The position numbers and the translations under genes are program-made. From contig JAUVAV010000019.1 of the NCBI GenBank assembly GCA_030591525.1, positions 1-54,581 of the forward strand: DNA of 54,581 nt, given 5' to 3'. This DNA comes from a candidate division FCPU426 bacterium (GTDB taxonomy: Bacteria; Oederibacteriota; JAAXVQ01; JAUVAV01). The notes under the pieces were generated by a model. The model was not told where the DNA came from. It ran no database searches and saw only the letters and a list, made by a program, of their open reading frames with translations. Of the stretch, positions 18,367 to 27,600 are shown piece after piece (the stretch's first letter is position 1; each line of letters starts with the position of its first letter).

Positions 18367-18392
18367 GGGCGGGCACGGGGGCCCGCCCCTAC
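18367..18392. repeat. GTAGGGGC-type palindrome
   Basis: Bases gggcgggc ... ggcccgcccctac form a GC-rich hairpin just after the toxin gene and 30 bases before the amrS start. In the opposite orientation the sequence starts gtaggggcgggcc like others of the family. It could stop transcription from the toxin operon. Confidence 0.6.
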
Positions 18393-18422
18393 AAAACTCG
18401 ATCCGGATGAGGGGAGGTTTTT

Positions 18423-19400
18423 ATGAAGACAGCGGCATACTGGAAGAAGAGCGGGGAAGTAATCCAATGCGAACTATGTCCGCACTATTGCCGCATACTT
18501 TCCGGTAAAACCGGGCGCTGCGGCATCCGGCGTCATCAGGAGGGAACTTTAATCGCCGAAACCTATGGTTTAATATCTTCCCTGGCCATGGATCCGGTCG
18601 AAAAAAAACCGCTTTTTCATGTGAAACCCGGACGGGAAATTCTTTCCGTCGGATCAGCCGGATGTAATTTTCACTGCTCCTTCTGCCAGAACTGGCAGAT
18701 TTCCCAGAAGCGGCCCCAACTTTCCGAACTTACCCCCGAAGAGTTGGTGACGGAGGCGGTAAATCAGAAAGCCTGCGGCGTGGCTTACACCTATAACGAA
18801 CCGATAGTCAATTTTGAGTATGTGATGGATTGTGCCCGGCTGACGCGCCAAAAAGGTCTTATAAATGTTATGGTAACCAACGGCTTTATCAACCCCGAAC
18901 CCCTGCAGGAGTTGCTGCCCTGGATAGATGCCTGGAATATTGATATTAAGTCGATTAGGCCTGAATTTTACCGGAAGGTCTGCGGTGGGGAATTGGAGCC
19001 GGTACTGGAAACCATAAGCACCGTGGCCAAGGTTAAATACGTGGAGCTTACCCACCTGGTGGTCACAGACGGAAACGACCGGGAAGAGGAATTCGCTGAG
19101 TTGATTGACTGGATTGCCTCGGTTTCCTCCGAGATTCCACTCCATATCACGCGGTATTTTCCGCAATACCGGAGGAGTACTCCAGCAACGGAGCTGGAAG
19201 TGCTTTACCGGGTCCGGGAAATCGCCCGGCAAAAACTGGCATGGGTTTATGTCGGGAATGTGGGGGCTGAAGAGGATTCTACTTACTGCCCGGATTGCGG
19301 AACCTTACTCATTCCGCGTCAGGGGTACCGGGTCGGCCAGCCGCGGGTGACGGCGGACGGCTGTCCCCAATGCGGGCGGAAAGTGCCCGGGATTTTTTAA
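18423..19400 (+). CDS. amrS: AmmeMemoRadiSam system radical SAM enzyme
   Basis: 325 residues. N-terminal Cys segment (CELCPHYCRILSGKTGRCGIR), then the radical SAM motif CNFHCSFCQNW (CxxxCxxC) that binds a [4Fe-4S] cluster and S-adenosylmethionine, GVAYTYNEP, NIDIKS, and a C-terminal zinc-ribbon-like part (YCPDCGTLLIPRQGY ... CPQCGRK). This matches the AmrS family related to pyruvate formate-lyase activating enzyme. The partners AMMECR1 and Memo are not in the window, so its substrate is unknown. ATG 18423 has GGGGAGG at 18411. The next gene starts directly at the stop. Confidence 0.9.
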   Translation: MKTAAYWKKSGEVIQCELCPHYCRILSGKTGRCGIRRHQEGTLIAETYGLISSLAMDPVEKKPLFHVKPGREILSVGSAGCNFHCSFCQNWQISQKRPQLSELTPEELVTEAVNQKACGVAYTYNEPIVNFEYVMDCARLTRQKGLINVMVTNGFINPEPLQELLPWIDAWNIDIKSIRPEFYRKVCGGELEPVLETISTVAKVKYVELTHLVVTDGNDREEEFAELIDWIASVSSEIPLHITRYFPQYRRSTPATELEVLYRVREIARQKLAWVYVGNVGAEEDSTYCPDCGTLLIPRQGYRVGQPRVTADGCPQCGRKVPGIF

Positions 19401-19829
19401 ATGGACATTCTAACCGTAGTATATTACATCACTTCCATAATGCTTTGGCTGGGGTTGACCGTAGCAGCGGCTGCGTCCCTGCGTCCCGGCTTTCCGGAAT
19501 GGCTGGAAGCCCATCCCCGGGCGATGCTTTATTTACTGGGAATTAACCGTCTGCCTTTAAACCCTAAGAGAACCCTGAAGCGTTTTTACCTGTTTCTGGC
19601 CGGCGGATGGACCTGGATCCTGGTGTGGTCGTGGTGGTTGATGCCCGTATTAAGGGATTACTTTTTTCGCTCCACGCCTACTCCCGTAGCATTCCGGATT
19701 GCCCGAATATCCACTTTAATCGTAGTCGGCGCCTACGCGGCCGTGGGCTTTTTCGCCATTGGACGCGCGCTTACTATTTGGTTCAAGGAAATTTACAATA
19801 GTCCGTTAAAAGAAATAAAAAATAATTAG
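19401..19829 (+). CDS. Small integral membrane protein, unknown
   Basis: 142 residues with three predicted membrane helices (about 5-27, 65-83, 104-128) and no recognised family motif. The ATG follows the amrS stop with no gap (TAAATG), so it is co-transcribed and perhaps coupled. The loop PRAMLYLLGINRLPLNPKRTLKRFY is amphipathic. Function not known; a membrane partner for amrS is only a guess from position. Confidence 0.6.
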   Translation: MDILTVVYYITSIMLWLGLTVAAAASLRPGFPEWLEAHPRAMLYLLGINRLPLNPKRTLKRFYLFLAGGWTWILVWSWWLMPVLRDYFFRSTPTPVAFRIARISTLIVVGAYAAVGFFAIGRALTIWFKEIYNSPLKEIKNN

Positions 19830-19901
19830 GTTCTGCTGCGGAAAGAGAGATTTAGTTTTTTGGTAAAATATTAGCCGTTTGTTATGGCATTACCGGCAGT
19901 T

Positions 19902-19929
19902 GTAGGGGCGTTTAATTAAACGCCCCTAC
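19902..19929. repeat. GTAGGGGC-type palindrome, perfect
   Basis: A fully symmetric 28-base palindrome (gtaggggcgtttaa / ttaaacgcccctac). It sits after a gene pair and before endoQ and could act as a terminator. The preceding bases ggcagtt match the flank of the element at 15726. Confidence 0.75.
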
Positions 19930-19991
19930 GTCCCGTGGGTGGGGGATTTTTAAACCGAATGGCGAATACTAAAAAAGGATAGGTTTTAAGC

Positions 19992-21314
19992 ATGAATAAT
20001 GAATGGAATAAATACCGTTCCGGCCGGGTAATTGATCTCGGGCCGGAGCCCGGCCCTTTAATCTTTGCCGATTTGCATATTCATTCCCGTTTTTCGCGGG
20101 CGACCTCAAAGCAGATGGGAATAGAAGCTCTTGATTACTGGGGAAAACGAAAAGGTATCGGGCTTCTGGGAACCGGGGATTTCACCCATCCGGAATACTA
20201 TAAAGAACTAAAGGCAGAATTGGAAGCAGACTCTACCGGGTTTTACCGGTTCCGGCGCAGCGGGTCGGAAGTGCTTTTTATTCCCTCGGCCGAGATCTCG
20301 AATATCTACAAGCAGGGCGGGAAAGTAAGGCGTGTGCATACTATCCTGATAGCCCGTTCTTTGGAAACCGTCGGAGAGATTAACCGTCTCCTGGCTTCCC
20401 GCGGGAATGTGGCTTCGGACGGACGGCCGATTTTGGGATTTTCCGCCCGTCATCTTTGCAAGCTGGTCCGGGAGGTTGATCCCGAGATTCTTGTAATACC
20501 GGCCCATATCTGGACGCCCTGGTTTTCAGTTCTGGGCGAGCGGTCGGGATTTGATTCCTTGGCCGAGTGCTACGAAGAGGAGTTACCGCATATCGCGGCG
20601 GTGGAGACCGGTCTGTCTTCAGACCCGGAAATGAATTGGCGTTTGTCCCAGCTTGATAACCTGGCGATTATCTCGAATTCGGATGCCCATTCGCCTTCCA
20701 AAATCGGCCGGGAATGCAATGCTTTCAAGGGGCCTCTGAGCTGGAAGATTTTACGGGAAACATTTCTAAACCGGGACCGGGAGCGTTTCCGCTTTACAGT
20801 TGAATTTTTTCCGGAAGAAGGGAAGTATCATTGGCCCGGGCATAGCGCTTGCGGCCTGGCTGTTCCGCCGGAAAAATATCGGGAATTAAATGGCCGGTGT
20901 CCGGTCTGCCGCAAACCTTTGACCGGCGGCGTGGCATCCCGCGTAGAAGCTTTGGCAGACCGTCCTTCGGGATTTAAACCCGAACATGCCGTGCCTAGTG
21001 TGCATTTGGTTCCTTTGAACGAGATAATCGGAGAGGCCCTGGGTCAAGGCCCGGCCACCAAAAAAGTCCAGGGAATATGGGATCACCTGGTGCAGGAAGG
21101 CGGCAATGAATTAAACGTGCTGCTTTTCATGCCCAGGGAAGCACTTAGCGAACTGGCCGGAGAGCGCGTAGCCGAGGCGGTTATGCGCATGCGGCGCGGA
21201 GAAGTCCAGACCGTGGCGGGTTATGACGGAATTTACGGCAAAGTCAAAATTTTTGGTTTAGAACCGGGCGATAAAAAGAAAAAACCGGTGGATAAGCAGT
21301 TGTCGTTGATTTGA
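19992..21314 (+). CDS. EndoQ-like PHP-domain DNA endonuclease for deaminated bases
   Basis: 440 residues. The N-terminal PHP domain has FADLHIHSRFSRATSK, GTGDFTHPEY, PSAEISNIYK, IPAHIWTPW and NSDAHSP, all metal-binding sites of endonuclease Q. A zinc-binding insert follows (YHWPGHSACG ... CPVCRKPLTGGVASRVEALADRP). EndoQ cuts 5' of uracil, hypoxanthine, xanthine and abasic sites. The last residues KQLSLI (Q436-I440) match the bacterial sliding-clamp motif QL(S/D)LF, mirroring the PCNA-binding tail of archaeal EndoQ. It is mainly an archaeal enzyme with scattered bacterial members. Located upstream of translesion polymerases; separate promoter likely because of the preceding palindrome. Confidence 0.85.
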   Translation: MNNEWNKYRSGRVIDLGPEPGPLIFADLHIHSRFSRATSKQMGIEALDYWGKRKGIGLLGTGDFTHPEYYKELKAELEADSTGFYRFRRSGSEVLFIPSAEISNIYKQGGKVRRVHTILIARSLETVGEINRLLASRGNVASDGRPILGFSARHLCKLVREVDPEILVIPAHIWTPWFSVLGERSGFDSLAECYEEELPHIAAVETGLSSDPEMNWRLSQLDNLAIISNSDAHSPSKIGRECNAFKGPLSWKILRETFLNRDRERFRFTVEFFPEEGKYHWPGHSACGLAVPPEKYRELNGRCPVCRKPLTGGVASRVEALADRPSGFKPEHAVPSVHLVPLNEIIGEALGQGPATKKVQGIWDHLVQEGGNELNVLLFMPREALSELAGERVAEAVMRMRRGEVQTVAGYDGIYGKVKIFGLEPGDKKKKPVDKQLSLI

Positions 21315-21370
21315 AATTACAAAAGTGGGTGGCATATCCCGGCTGGGGAATTCCCTCTGCTGACCGGAAA

Positions 21371-23098
21371 TCAACGCAGCGGGAATCTTAATTTTAAAAC
21401 CTCGCTGAGCTCGGTTTCCTCTCCGTCCATGTCAACCGCAGACACCGCGTAGCGCCAGGTACCGGAGCTGACCTTTTTAAGATACATGATATTCTTGCTC
21501 ATAGGCTGGTCGCTGATCTTTTTCAGCTTGGCTTTTCGGCCCTTGGCGCGGTAGAAATAGTACTTTCGCATCACATCTTTATCCATCCAATATAGCACTA
21601 CGCCCCGGCCGGATTTGATGTATTTGGGTTTGGCCACCGGCAGGAGCGAAGCTTCCCGCCGTAGATCCAGGTCTTGGTTTAATTTTTGAGCTTGTTCTTG
21701 AGCGGTGGACAACTCCGTTTGGGCGGTTTCCAAGCCCCGGTTGGCATCGGCCAATTGCGCTTTTAATTCCTTAATCTCCGCTTGGGCATTTTGGGCCTTA
21801 TGAACGCCGAACCAATAGTAACTTCCACCCGCACCCAGGATTACACCCAATAGCAGCAGGGAGATGGCGGCCAGGAGACCAACCTTTTTTTCCGGTGGCA
21901 CCGGCTTCTGCGGGGTGGTCTGAGTAGGGGTCTCGTCGTCGGTCCGCGATTCAGGCGTAGTATTACTCTCGGGTGTGGAATATTCGGATTGTTCCATTTC
22001 TGATTCCTCCAAATCTGCCCCGGAAGCGGGCAACGGTTCTGTTGACAGTTCTGATTCTGGTTCTGAGTATAGGGTATCTTTCTTTTCGGCCTCCAAACCC
22101 CATTTTTCATCTTCTTTTGGTTTGAATGCAGGTTCCTCCGGGGGTTGGGCCGAAATCAGGCTGTCTGCAATTTTCGGGAGATCCGAAGGTTCTGGTATTG
22201 GCATTGGCTCCCAGGCCTCCATCTCAGGGGGCACAGCCATGGGTTCGGCGGGTTCGGATTCATCCTGGGGATCGGAAACCTCGGGTTTGGTTTCGGGTTG
22301 CCAAGAAAGAGTCAGTTTGGATAACAATTCCGCATCGTTTATAGATTCAGAATCGTCGGCTGTAAGCGGCGCCAGTTCGGGGTTCTCGCCGGCCAACGGT
22401 GTTTCCTCAATCGGAAGCGGCGTTGGCGCGGGTTCGGGCAGGGATTCTCCTTCTTTTAGCATAAAATCATCCGGCATTTGAATGGAGGATAGATCAATTT
22501 TTAATTTTCTTTGCCGGGGTTTCCGGCGTTTGGGCTTCTCCTGATCTTCGGAGGCAGACTTTACGGCAGCTTCTTTCTTTCTGGTCCGCCGTTTATTGGG
22601 AGATGGTTTAGGTTCGGATTCCGGTTCTGCTGGGATTTTAGATTCTGCCAAAGCATCCGGTTCAGGCAGGTGTTCAGGTTGGTTTTCTTCCGACGGCTGC
22701 AAGTCCAGCAAGGTTTGGACCTCAAAGGACAAGCTTTTTGATTGCCCCTTAGTTCGTCCGACTAAAAGGTCGATAATTTCATTTAGGGCGGTTTGAAGGT
22801 TTTCCGGCATGGCATAAACCTGGGTTATACTATCGGTCATGATTTTAGTCTCGAGCAGTTGATCCAGGGTGGGGTTCTCGAATTGAAATCCCTGTTCCCA
22901 GAAAAAAGCTGCCATGCAGCCTTTAATATGCCCGAATAGTTTGGAAGGAGTCTGCTTGAGCCCTATGTCCGGGTCACCTTGGGTTTGATTAAAATGGCTG
23001 ATTATTACATAGGTAATGATTATGCCGTCTCGTACATCCAGTAAGGTGAGGTCCGGTTTTCGCAACAGCGCCTGAAGCTGCTCTAAATATTTCTCCAT
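21371..23098 (-). CDS. Membrane-anchored protein of unknown function with long acidic linker
   Basis: 575 residues; I do not recognise the family. Residues 1-125 are a helical, compact N-terminal domain (MEKYLEQLQALLRKPDLTLLDVRDGIIITYVII). Residues about 130-405 are low-complexity, rich in Pro, Glu and Ser with a basic KRRTRKK/KPRQRK patch, so disordered. One membrane helix lies at about 407-428 (VGLLAAISLLLLGVILGAGG), followed by a coiled coil (IKELKAQLADANRGLETAQTELSTAQEQAQ) and a C-terminal Ig/FN3-like domain (KPKYIKSGRGVVLYWMDKD ... WRYAVSAVDMDGEETELSEV). Topology suggests a cytoplasmic N-domain and an external C-domain. Start has GGGAG nine bases upstream. Confidence 0.65.
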   Translation of the reverse strand: MEKYLEQLQALLRKPDLTLLDVRDGIIITYVIISHFNQTQGDPDIGLKQTPSKLFGHIKGCMAAFFWEQGFQFENPTLDQLLETKIMTDSITQVYAMPENLQTALNEIIDLLVGRTKGQSKSLSFEVQTLLDLQPSEENQPEHLPEPDALAESKIPAEPESEPKPSPNKRRTRKKEAAVKSASEDQEKPKRRKPRQRKLKIDLSSIQMPDDFMLKEGESLPEPAPTPLPIEETPLAGENPELAPLTADDSESINDAELLSKLTLSWQPETKPEVSDPQDESEPAEPMAVPPEMEAWEPMPIPEPSDLPKIADSLISAQPPEEPAFKPKEDEKWGLEAEKKDTLYSEPESELSTEPLPASGADLEESEMEQSEYSTPESNTTPESRTDDETPTQTTPQKPVPPEKKVGLLAAISLLLLGVILGAGGSYYWFGVHKAQNAQAEIKELKAQLADANRGLETAQTELSTAQEQAQKLNQDLDLRREASLLPVAKPKYIKSGRGVVLYWMDKDVMRKYYFYRAKGRKAKLKKISDQPMSKNIMYLKKVSSGTWRYAVSAVDMDGEETELSEVLKLRFPLR

Positions 23099-23239
23099 AA
23101 AGAGGACTCCCGTCGAATTTCGACTGCTTAATTATTTTAGTATATCACAGCTGTGAAAGCAAGGGTTGAATTTACTCTGCTTCCCGGTGCCCCATTAGTT
23201 ACGGTACTAAAATCGCATTGTGATAAAGTAAGCGTTGAG

Positions 23240-23342
23240 AATAGAAAATCGAAAATTGACCGCATTTGTATTATTATCTATGTTTAAGGTTCAAATGCTT
23301 TGTAACCTATCAGTCATGTTAGTACCATGACTGATAGGTTAC
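23240..23342. repeat. Two-hairpin palindromic element (copy 2)
   Basis: Shares with the element at 10622-10766 the core aatagaaaat...gaccgca, then a small stem gcatttg (23262-23268) / caaatgc (23292-23298), a three-base gap and a 41-base hairpin (23302-23342) with perfect 17-nt arms and loop ttagtac. Arm sequences differ from copy 1 while sizes and spacing agree. The right arm includes the dinB stop codon (23341-23339), so the hairpin could also end dinB transcription. The rest of 23099-23239 holds nothing recognised. Confidence 0.75.
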
Positions 23343-24502
23343 GCTTCCCGGCGCAGGAGGCTGGCCCACTGGACAACACTGTATCCGTAGCGGGAACGGA
23401 GTTTGTCCGCTGCGGTCAACAGGTTGTCCTGCTGTTCGCGGCCCTGCGTATCAGGCAGAGAGAGCTGCTGCTCATGCTTCACCAAATCCTGAGCTACAAA
23501 TCCCAACAGACGAATGTGTACCCGGCGCACTGCCAGGCGCTCCCAAAGGTCAACGGCGGTCTCGAACAAGCGGCCATCCAGATTAGTTGGCCGGGGCAGG
23601 GATTGGGAACGGGTATGCAGGGAAAAATCCGCATAGCGTACTTTTACGCATAATTTTTGGGCGCGGAGATTATTCCGGCGGAGACGGTAGCCGAGCTCGC
23701 ACACTAAACGATGCAGAGCATGGCGTAAAAATTCGCGATCCGTGGTATCGTGCGCAAAGGTTTCTTCATGGCTCAGGGACTTGGCCGGCTGGCGGCCCTG
23801 TACGGGTGAATGGTCTTCTCCGCGGGCCATGTTTTGCAGGGTACGGCCGGTTTCGCCGAAAACCCTGGCTACCAGGGAACGCGGCAGTTGGGCCAGGCCG
23901 CCGATTGTGTGTATGCCATGGGCGCGGTATTGGGGTTCGCTTTTTGGTCCTATTCCCATCAATTTGCGGATCGGCAGAGGCGCGAGCAATTTTGTTTCAT
24001 AACCGGGCCGGACATATAAAATACCAACGGGTTTGGCCAGGTCCGAGGCGATTTTAGAAACCGCTTTCGAAGTGGAGATGCCGATGCTGAGATCGAGCCC
24101 TAACTCGTTTTTTACTTGTTGCTGGATCAGGCCCGCGGCTGAGAGGGGCGGGCCAAAGAGTTCCCGGCAGTTGGTATAATCAATGTAAGCTTCATCCAGG
24201 GAGGCCGGTTCAATATCCGGTGAAAAAGCCTCCAGAATATGAAAGAAGGCGCAAGAGGCCTTGTGGTAGGCTGGGAAATTACCCGGAAGTACCACGGCCT
24301 GGGGGCAGAGCCGGCGTGCCTGGGAGAACGGCATGGCCGAGTGCACGCCGAACTTGCGCGCTTCGTAGGAAGCAGTGGCTACCACGCTGCGGGCTGTGCC
24401 CGGCGAGACAATCACCGGCTTGCCCTGGAGCGTGGGATCCAGCCGGCGTTCCACGGCCACGAAAAAAGTATCCAGATCGAGATGAAAAATACAGCGGGGC
24501 AT
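23339..24502 (-). CDS. dinB: DNA polymerase IV-type Y-family translesion polymerase
   Basis: 387 residues. Catalytic acidic residues are present in FHLDLDTFFVAVERR and PASLDEAYIDY, so unlike ImuB proteins it should be active. Thumb helix-hairpin-helix segment (LMGIGPKSEPQYRAHGIHTIGGLAQLP) and little-finger domain (RRNNLRAQKLCVKVRYADF) are normal. A clamp-binding motif QLSLP lies at 346-350, followed by a 37-residue tail LLTAADKLRSRYGYSVVQWASLL as in UmuC/YqjW-type relatives. AGGAAGT is eight bases upstream of the ATG. It lies downstream of dnaE2 on the same strand, 109 bases away, suggesting one mutagenesis unit. Confidence 0.93.
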   Translation of the reverse strand: MPRCIFHLDLDTFFVAVERRLDPTLQGKPVIVSPGTARSVVATASYEARKFGVHSAMPFSQARRLCPQAVVLPGNFPAYHKASCAFFHILEAFSPDIEPASLDEAYIDYTNCRELFGPPLSAAGLIQQQVKNELGLDLSIGISTSKAVSKIASDLAKPVGILYVRPGYETKLLAPLPIRKLMGIGPKSEPQYRAHGIHTIGGLAQLPRSLVARVFGETGRTLQNMARGEDHSPVQGRQPAKSLSHEETFAHDTTDREFLRHALHRLVCELGYRLRRNNLRAQKLCVKVRYADFSLHTRSQSLPRPTNLDGRLFETAVDLWERLAVRRVHIRLLGFVAQDLVKHEQQLSLPDTQGREQQDNLLTAADKLRSRYGYSVVQWASLLRREA

Positions 24503-24527
24503 AATGACACTTCCTGGGATTGTTAAT

Positions 24528-24548
24528 CCCCTCCCGCAAGGGGAGGGG
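24528..24548. terminator. Hairpin between dnaE2 and dinB
   Basis: Arms cccctccc / gggagggg around gcaag make a GC-rich stem in the 109-base gap between dnaE2 and dinB. Without a clear T tract in the direction of these genes it may be a repeat remnant or a weak attenuator. Similar cccctccc-type hairpins occur at 28795-28818 and 33600-33625. Confidence 0.4.
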
Positions 24549-24611
24549 AATTCATTTGGAGCAGAACCATTATTTATGGTGCCATGATTCCGGCTTTATT
24601 TCATTCTTTTT

Positions 24612-27600
24612 TTAGAGTGTCCCGATCCCGGCCTTGCGTTCGGCACTCAGGTTTTCTATCCGCTCCGCGGTAAGGGTGATTGCGCCGTGGTCGTTCTCAA
24701 CCCGGCCGCGTACCAGGTACGGTCCCGGGCCATTAAGTTTATGCCCTTCCCGGCTATAGGTATCGGGAAAGAGCGTAACCTCAAAGGTGGCGGTCAAATC
24801 CTCCAGGGTCACGAATTTCATCATTTCGCCGGTCCGGTGCACGCGGGTCAGGCGCCAGGTCACAAGCCAGCCATAGGCCCATACTTGCCGGCCCGTATGC
24901 TGCTGCAAATCCCGGGCTGCTACAGGGTTCAATTTGCCTGATCCTCCGGCCAGGGCTGAGAGCCGGCCCCGGAACAACATCAAGGGGTGAGCCCGGGGCG
25001 AAAGATCCAGGCACCTGAATTCCATGGCCAGTGCTTCGTCAGGATCCGGTCCGCGTACCAGGGGTACGTCGATTTGGGTGGTCAGGGGCAATTCCGGGGA
25101 TGTCTGGTTTGATCGACGGGGGTGAGCAGGACGCGCTAAGTGCAGCTCCCAAAACAATTGGGCCCGGTTGCGGCTGAAAGTGTCGCAGGCCCCGGCTTGT
25201 ATCAAGGCCTCGGCCTCCTTAAGGCTAAGGGTCGTGCGCTGGAGGAGATCAGCCAGGGATTTAAATAATCCGTTTTGTTCCCGCTCAGCCACGAGTTTCT
25301 CAATGTGCGCATGTTGGAGCCCCTTTACATGCAGGAGTCCGGCCCGGATGGCTCTGCGTTCACTCCGGTATTTCCACGTGCTGGTATTCACATCCGGAGG
25401 ATGCAGGCGCAGTCCTAGGCGTCGCGCTTCTTCCCAATATACGGCAGGACGGTAAAATCCGCCCTGGTTGGAGAGTACGGCGGCCATGAATTCAGCCGGG
25501 AAATGGGCCTTCAAATAGGCGGACTGGAAAGAGAGGTAGGCGTAAGAGGCGCTGTGCGCCTTGCAAAAGGCGTATCCGCCGAAGCTCTCTATCTGGCGCC
25601 AAATTTCCCGGGCCGCCTCCAGAGGAACCTTGTTTTCCCGCGCGCCTTTAAAGAAGCGTTCGCGATAGGTATCCATTTTTTTCCAGTGCCGCTTTTTGCT
25701 CATGCATTGGCGGAGTTGGTCAGCTTCGGCCAGGCTTATGTTGGCCACGGCATGGGCGACCTTGATGACATCTTCCTGGTAAACCATTACTCCATAGGTG
25801 GAGGATAAGAGCGGCTTGAGGCAGGGATGTGCGTATTGGACTTTTTGCCGGCCCAGGTGTCGCTCTACGAACATGCGCATCATGCCGCTGTTCGAGACGC
25901 CCGGCCGGATAATGGAAGAAGCGGCTGTCAGGAGCTCAAAGCTTTCGCAGCGCAGCTTACGCAGCAGCAGGCGCATGGCCGGCGATTCCACGTAGAAACA
26001 ACCAAGGGTCCGGCCCTGGGCCAGCAGGGCGCGGCTGGCAACGTCCCGGGTAGGATCAATGGCGTTCCAATCCAAACCGGCCTGGCGGCCGGCATCCCGG
26101 ATGACTGCCAGGCCGCGCTGGCCCAGCAGGTCTATTTTCACAAAGCCCGAATCTTCCACAGAATACATATCGTACTGGGTCACTACCAGGCCCTTGCTTG
26201 ACCTTTCCCGGGGCATGATTTTATCCACTCTGTCCGGTGCGATCACAATGCCGCCCGGATGCACGGATAGATGCCGGGGAGTATTCTCCAGCCTGGCGGC
26301 CAGTTTGATTACGTCTCTCCAGGGATATTCCTGAATGGGGAGGTCATGGCACTCCGGGATCCGGGTCTTGGCCATGAGAATGTCATTGACTCCGCCGTAG
26401 TAGGGAAGCCGGCAGTTAAATTTTGAAATTTCGGCATCTGTCAGTCCGAGGAGCTTTCCGGCCTCGCGGATTGCGGAGCGGCCCTGGAGCTTGATAAAGG
26501 TGCAGATCATGGCTACCCGTTTCGGATCAAAACGCGCGTAGGCATACTCCAGAATCTCGTCCCTCTGGTCCCAGGGAAAATCAATATCAATATCCGGCGG
26601 GTCGGTTCGTTCCGGGTTGAGAAAGCGCTCGAAAAAAAGGCCGTGTCTGAGCGGTTCGACCTGCGTCAGGCCGAGGCAGTAGATAACCAGGCTGTTGGCG
26701 GCTGAACCCCGGCAGACAAAGGGAATGCCCCGGCGCCTGGCTTCCCGGACAATATCCCATACTACCAGGAAATATCCGGAAAAATTCTTCTGCTCGATTA
26801 TTTCCAATTCGCGGGCCAGGTGAGTCAGTACCTTGGGTGTGGGCGGGCAATAACGTTGGCGCATGCCCGCGAAACTCAGCCGGGAAAGATATGAGAATTC
26901 GCTTTCCCCGGCCGGACAGGCATAAGCCGGCAGACGGAAATTTCCCATAATAGGCAGGCCGCGGCATTTCTCCGCGAGCCGGGCGGTTCGCTCCCAGACT
27001 CCGGTAAAACCACTGAACCGTTCCCGCATTTCTTGGGGCGATTTGAGATAGGCGGCTGCAGTGGTTATGGCTGCGGCCGGGGGATTAGAAAAAGGCGTAC
27101 CGGTTTGTATGGCAATCAGAGCTTTATGCAAAAAATACTCGTCCGGCCGGGAAAAACGGACACAATTGCTGATCACTACGGGAATCCCGGCCCGGGATGC
27201 GGACCAGCAGGCCTGGAACATCCTTCCCGGGTCGCCGCGCGGAGAGTGATCAACAAGTTCGAAGTAAACCTCTCTCCCTGCTTTGGCAGTAGACACAGCT
27301 TTGGCCAGAACGAGATTGGCAGTAAGAATCGCAACGTGGCAACTGGTTTTTTGCAGAGCGGTTTGCAGCTCAAAATTCGGGTTAAGCCGGCGTTCGCTGA
27401 CCAGGCCGCAGAGTTCTGAGAATCCTTCTGTATCGCGCGCCAGGACCACGGCATAGGGTTCGTTTATCTCCGGGCACAGGGACTGGGTGATCTGCGCGCC
27501 GATTATAGGGCGCAGGCCGGCCTCCCTGGCAGCAACGGTGAAGCTTAGGGCTCCGTATAAATTATTGGTATCTGTCAGTGCCAGGCTGGTATATCCCAGT

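Noticed and set aside
18966-19150. Minus-strand frames within amrS, glyA, dnaE2 and hydB
   Set aside because: Shadows of strongly recognised genes in other frames.
21975-22481. Plus-strand Ser/Gly-rich frame
   Set aside because: Opposite strand of the acidic linker of the unknown protein.
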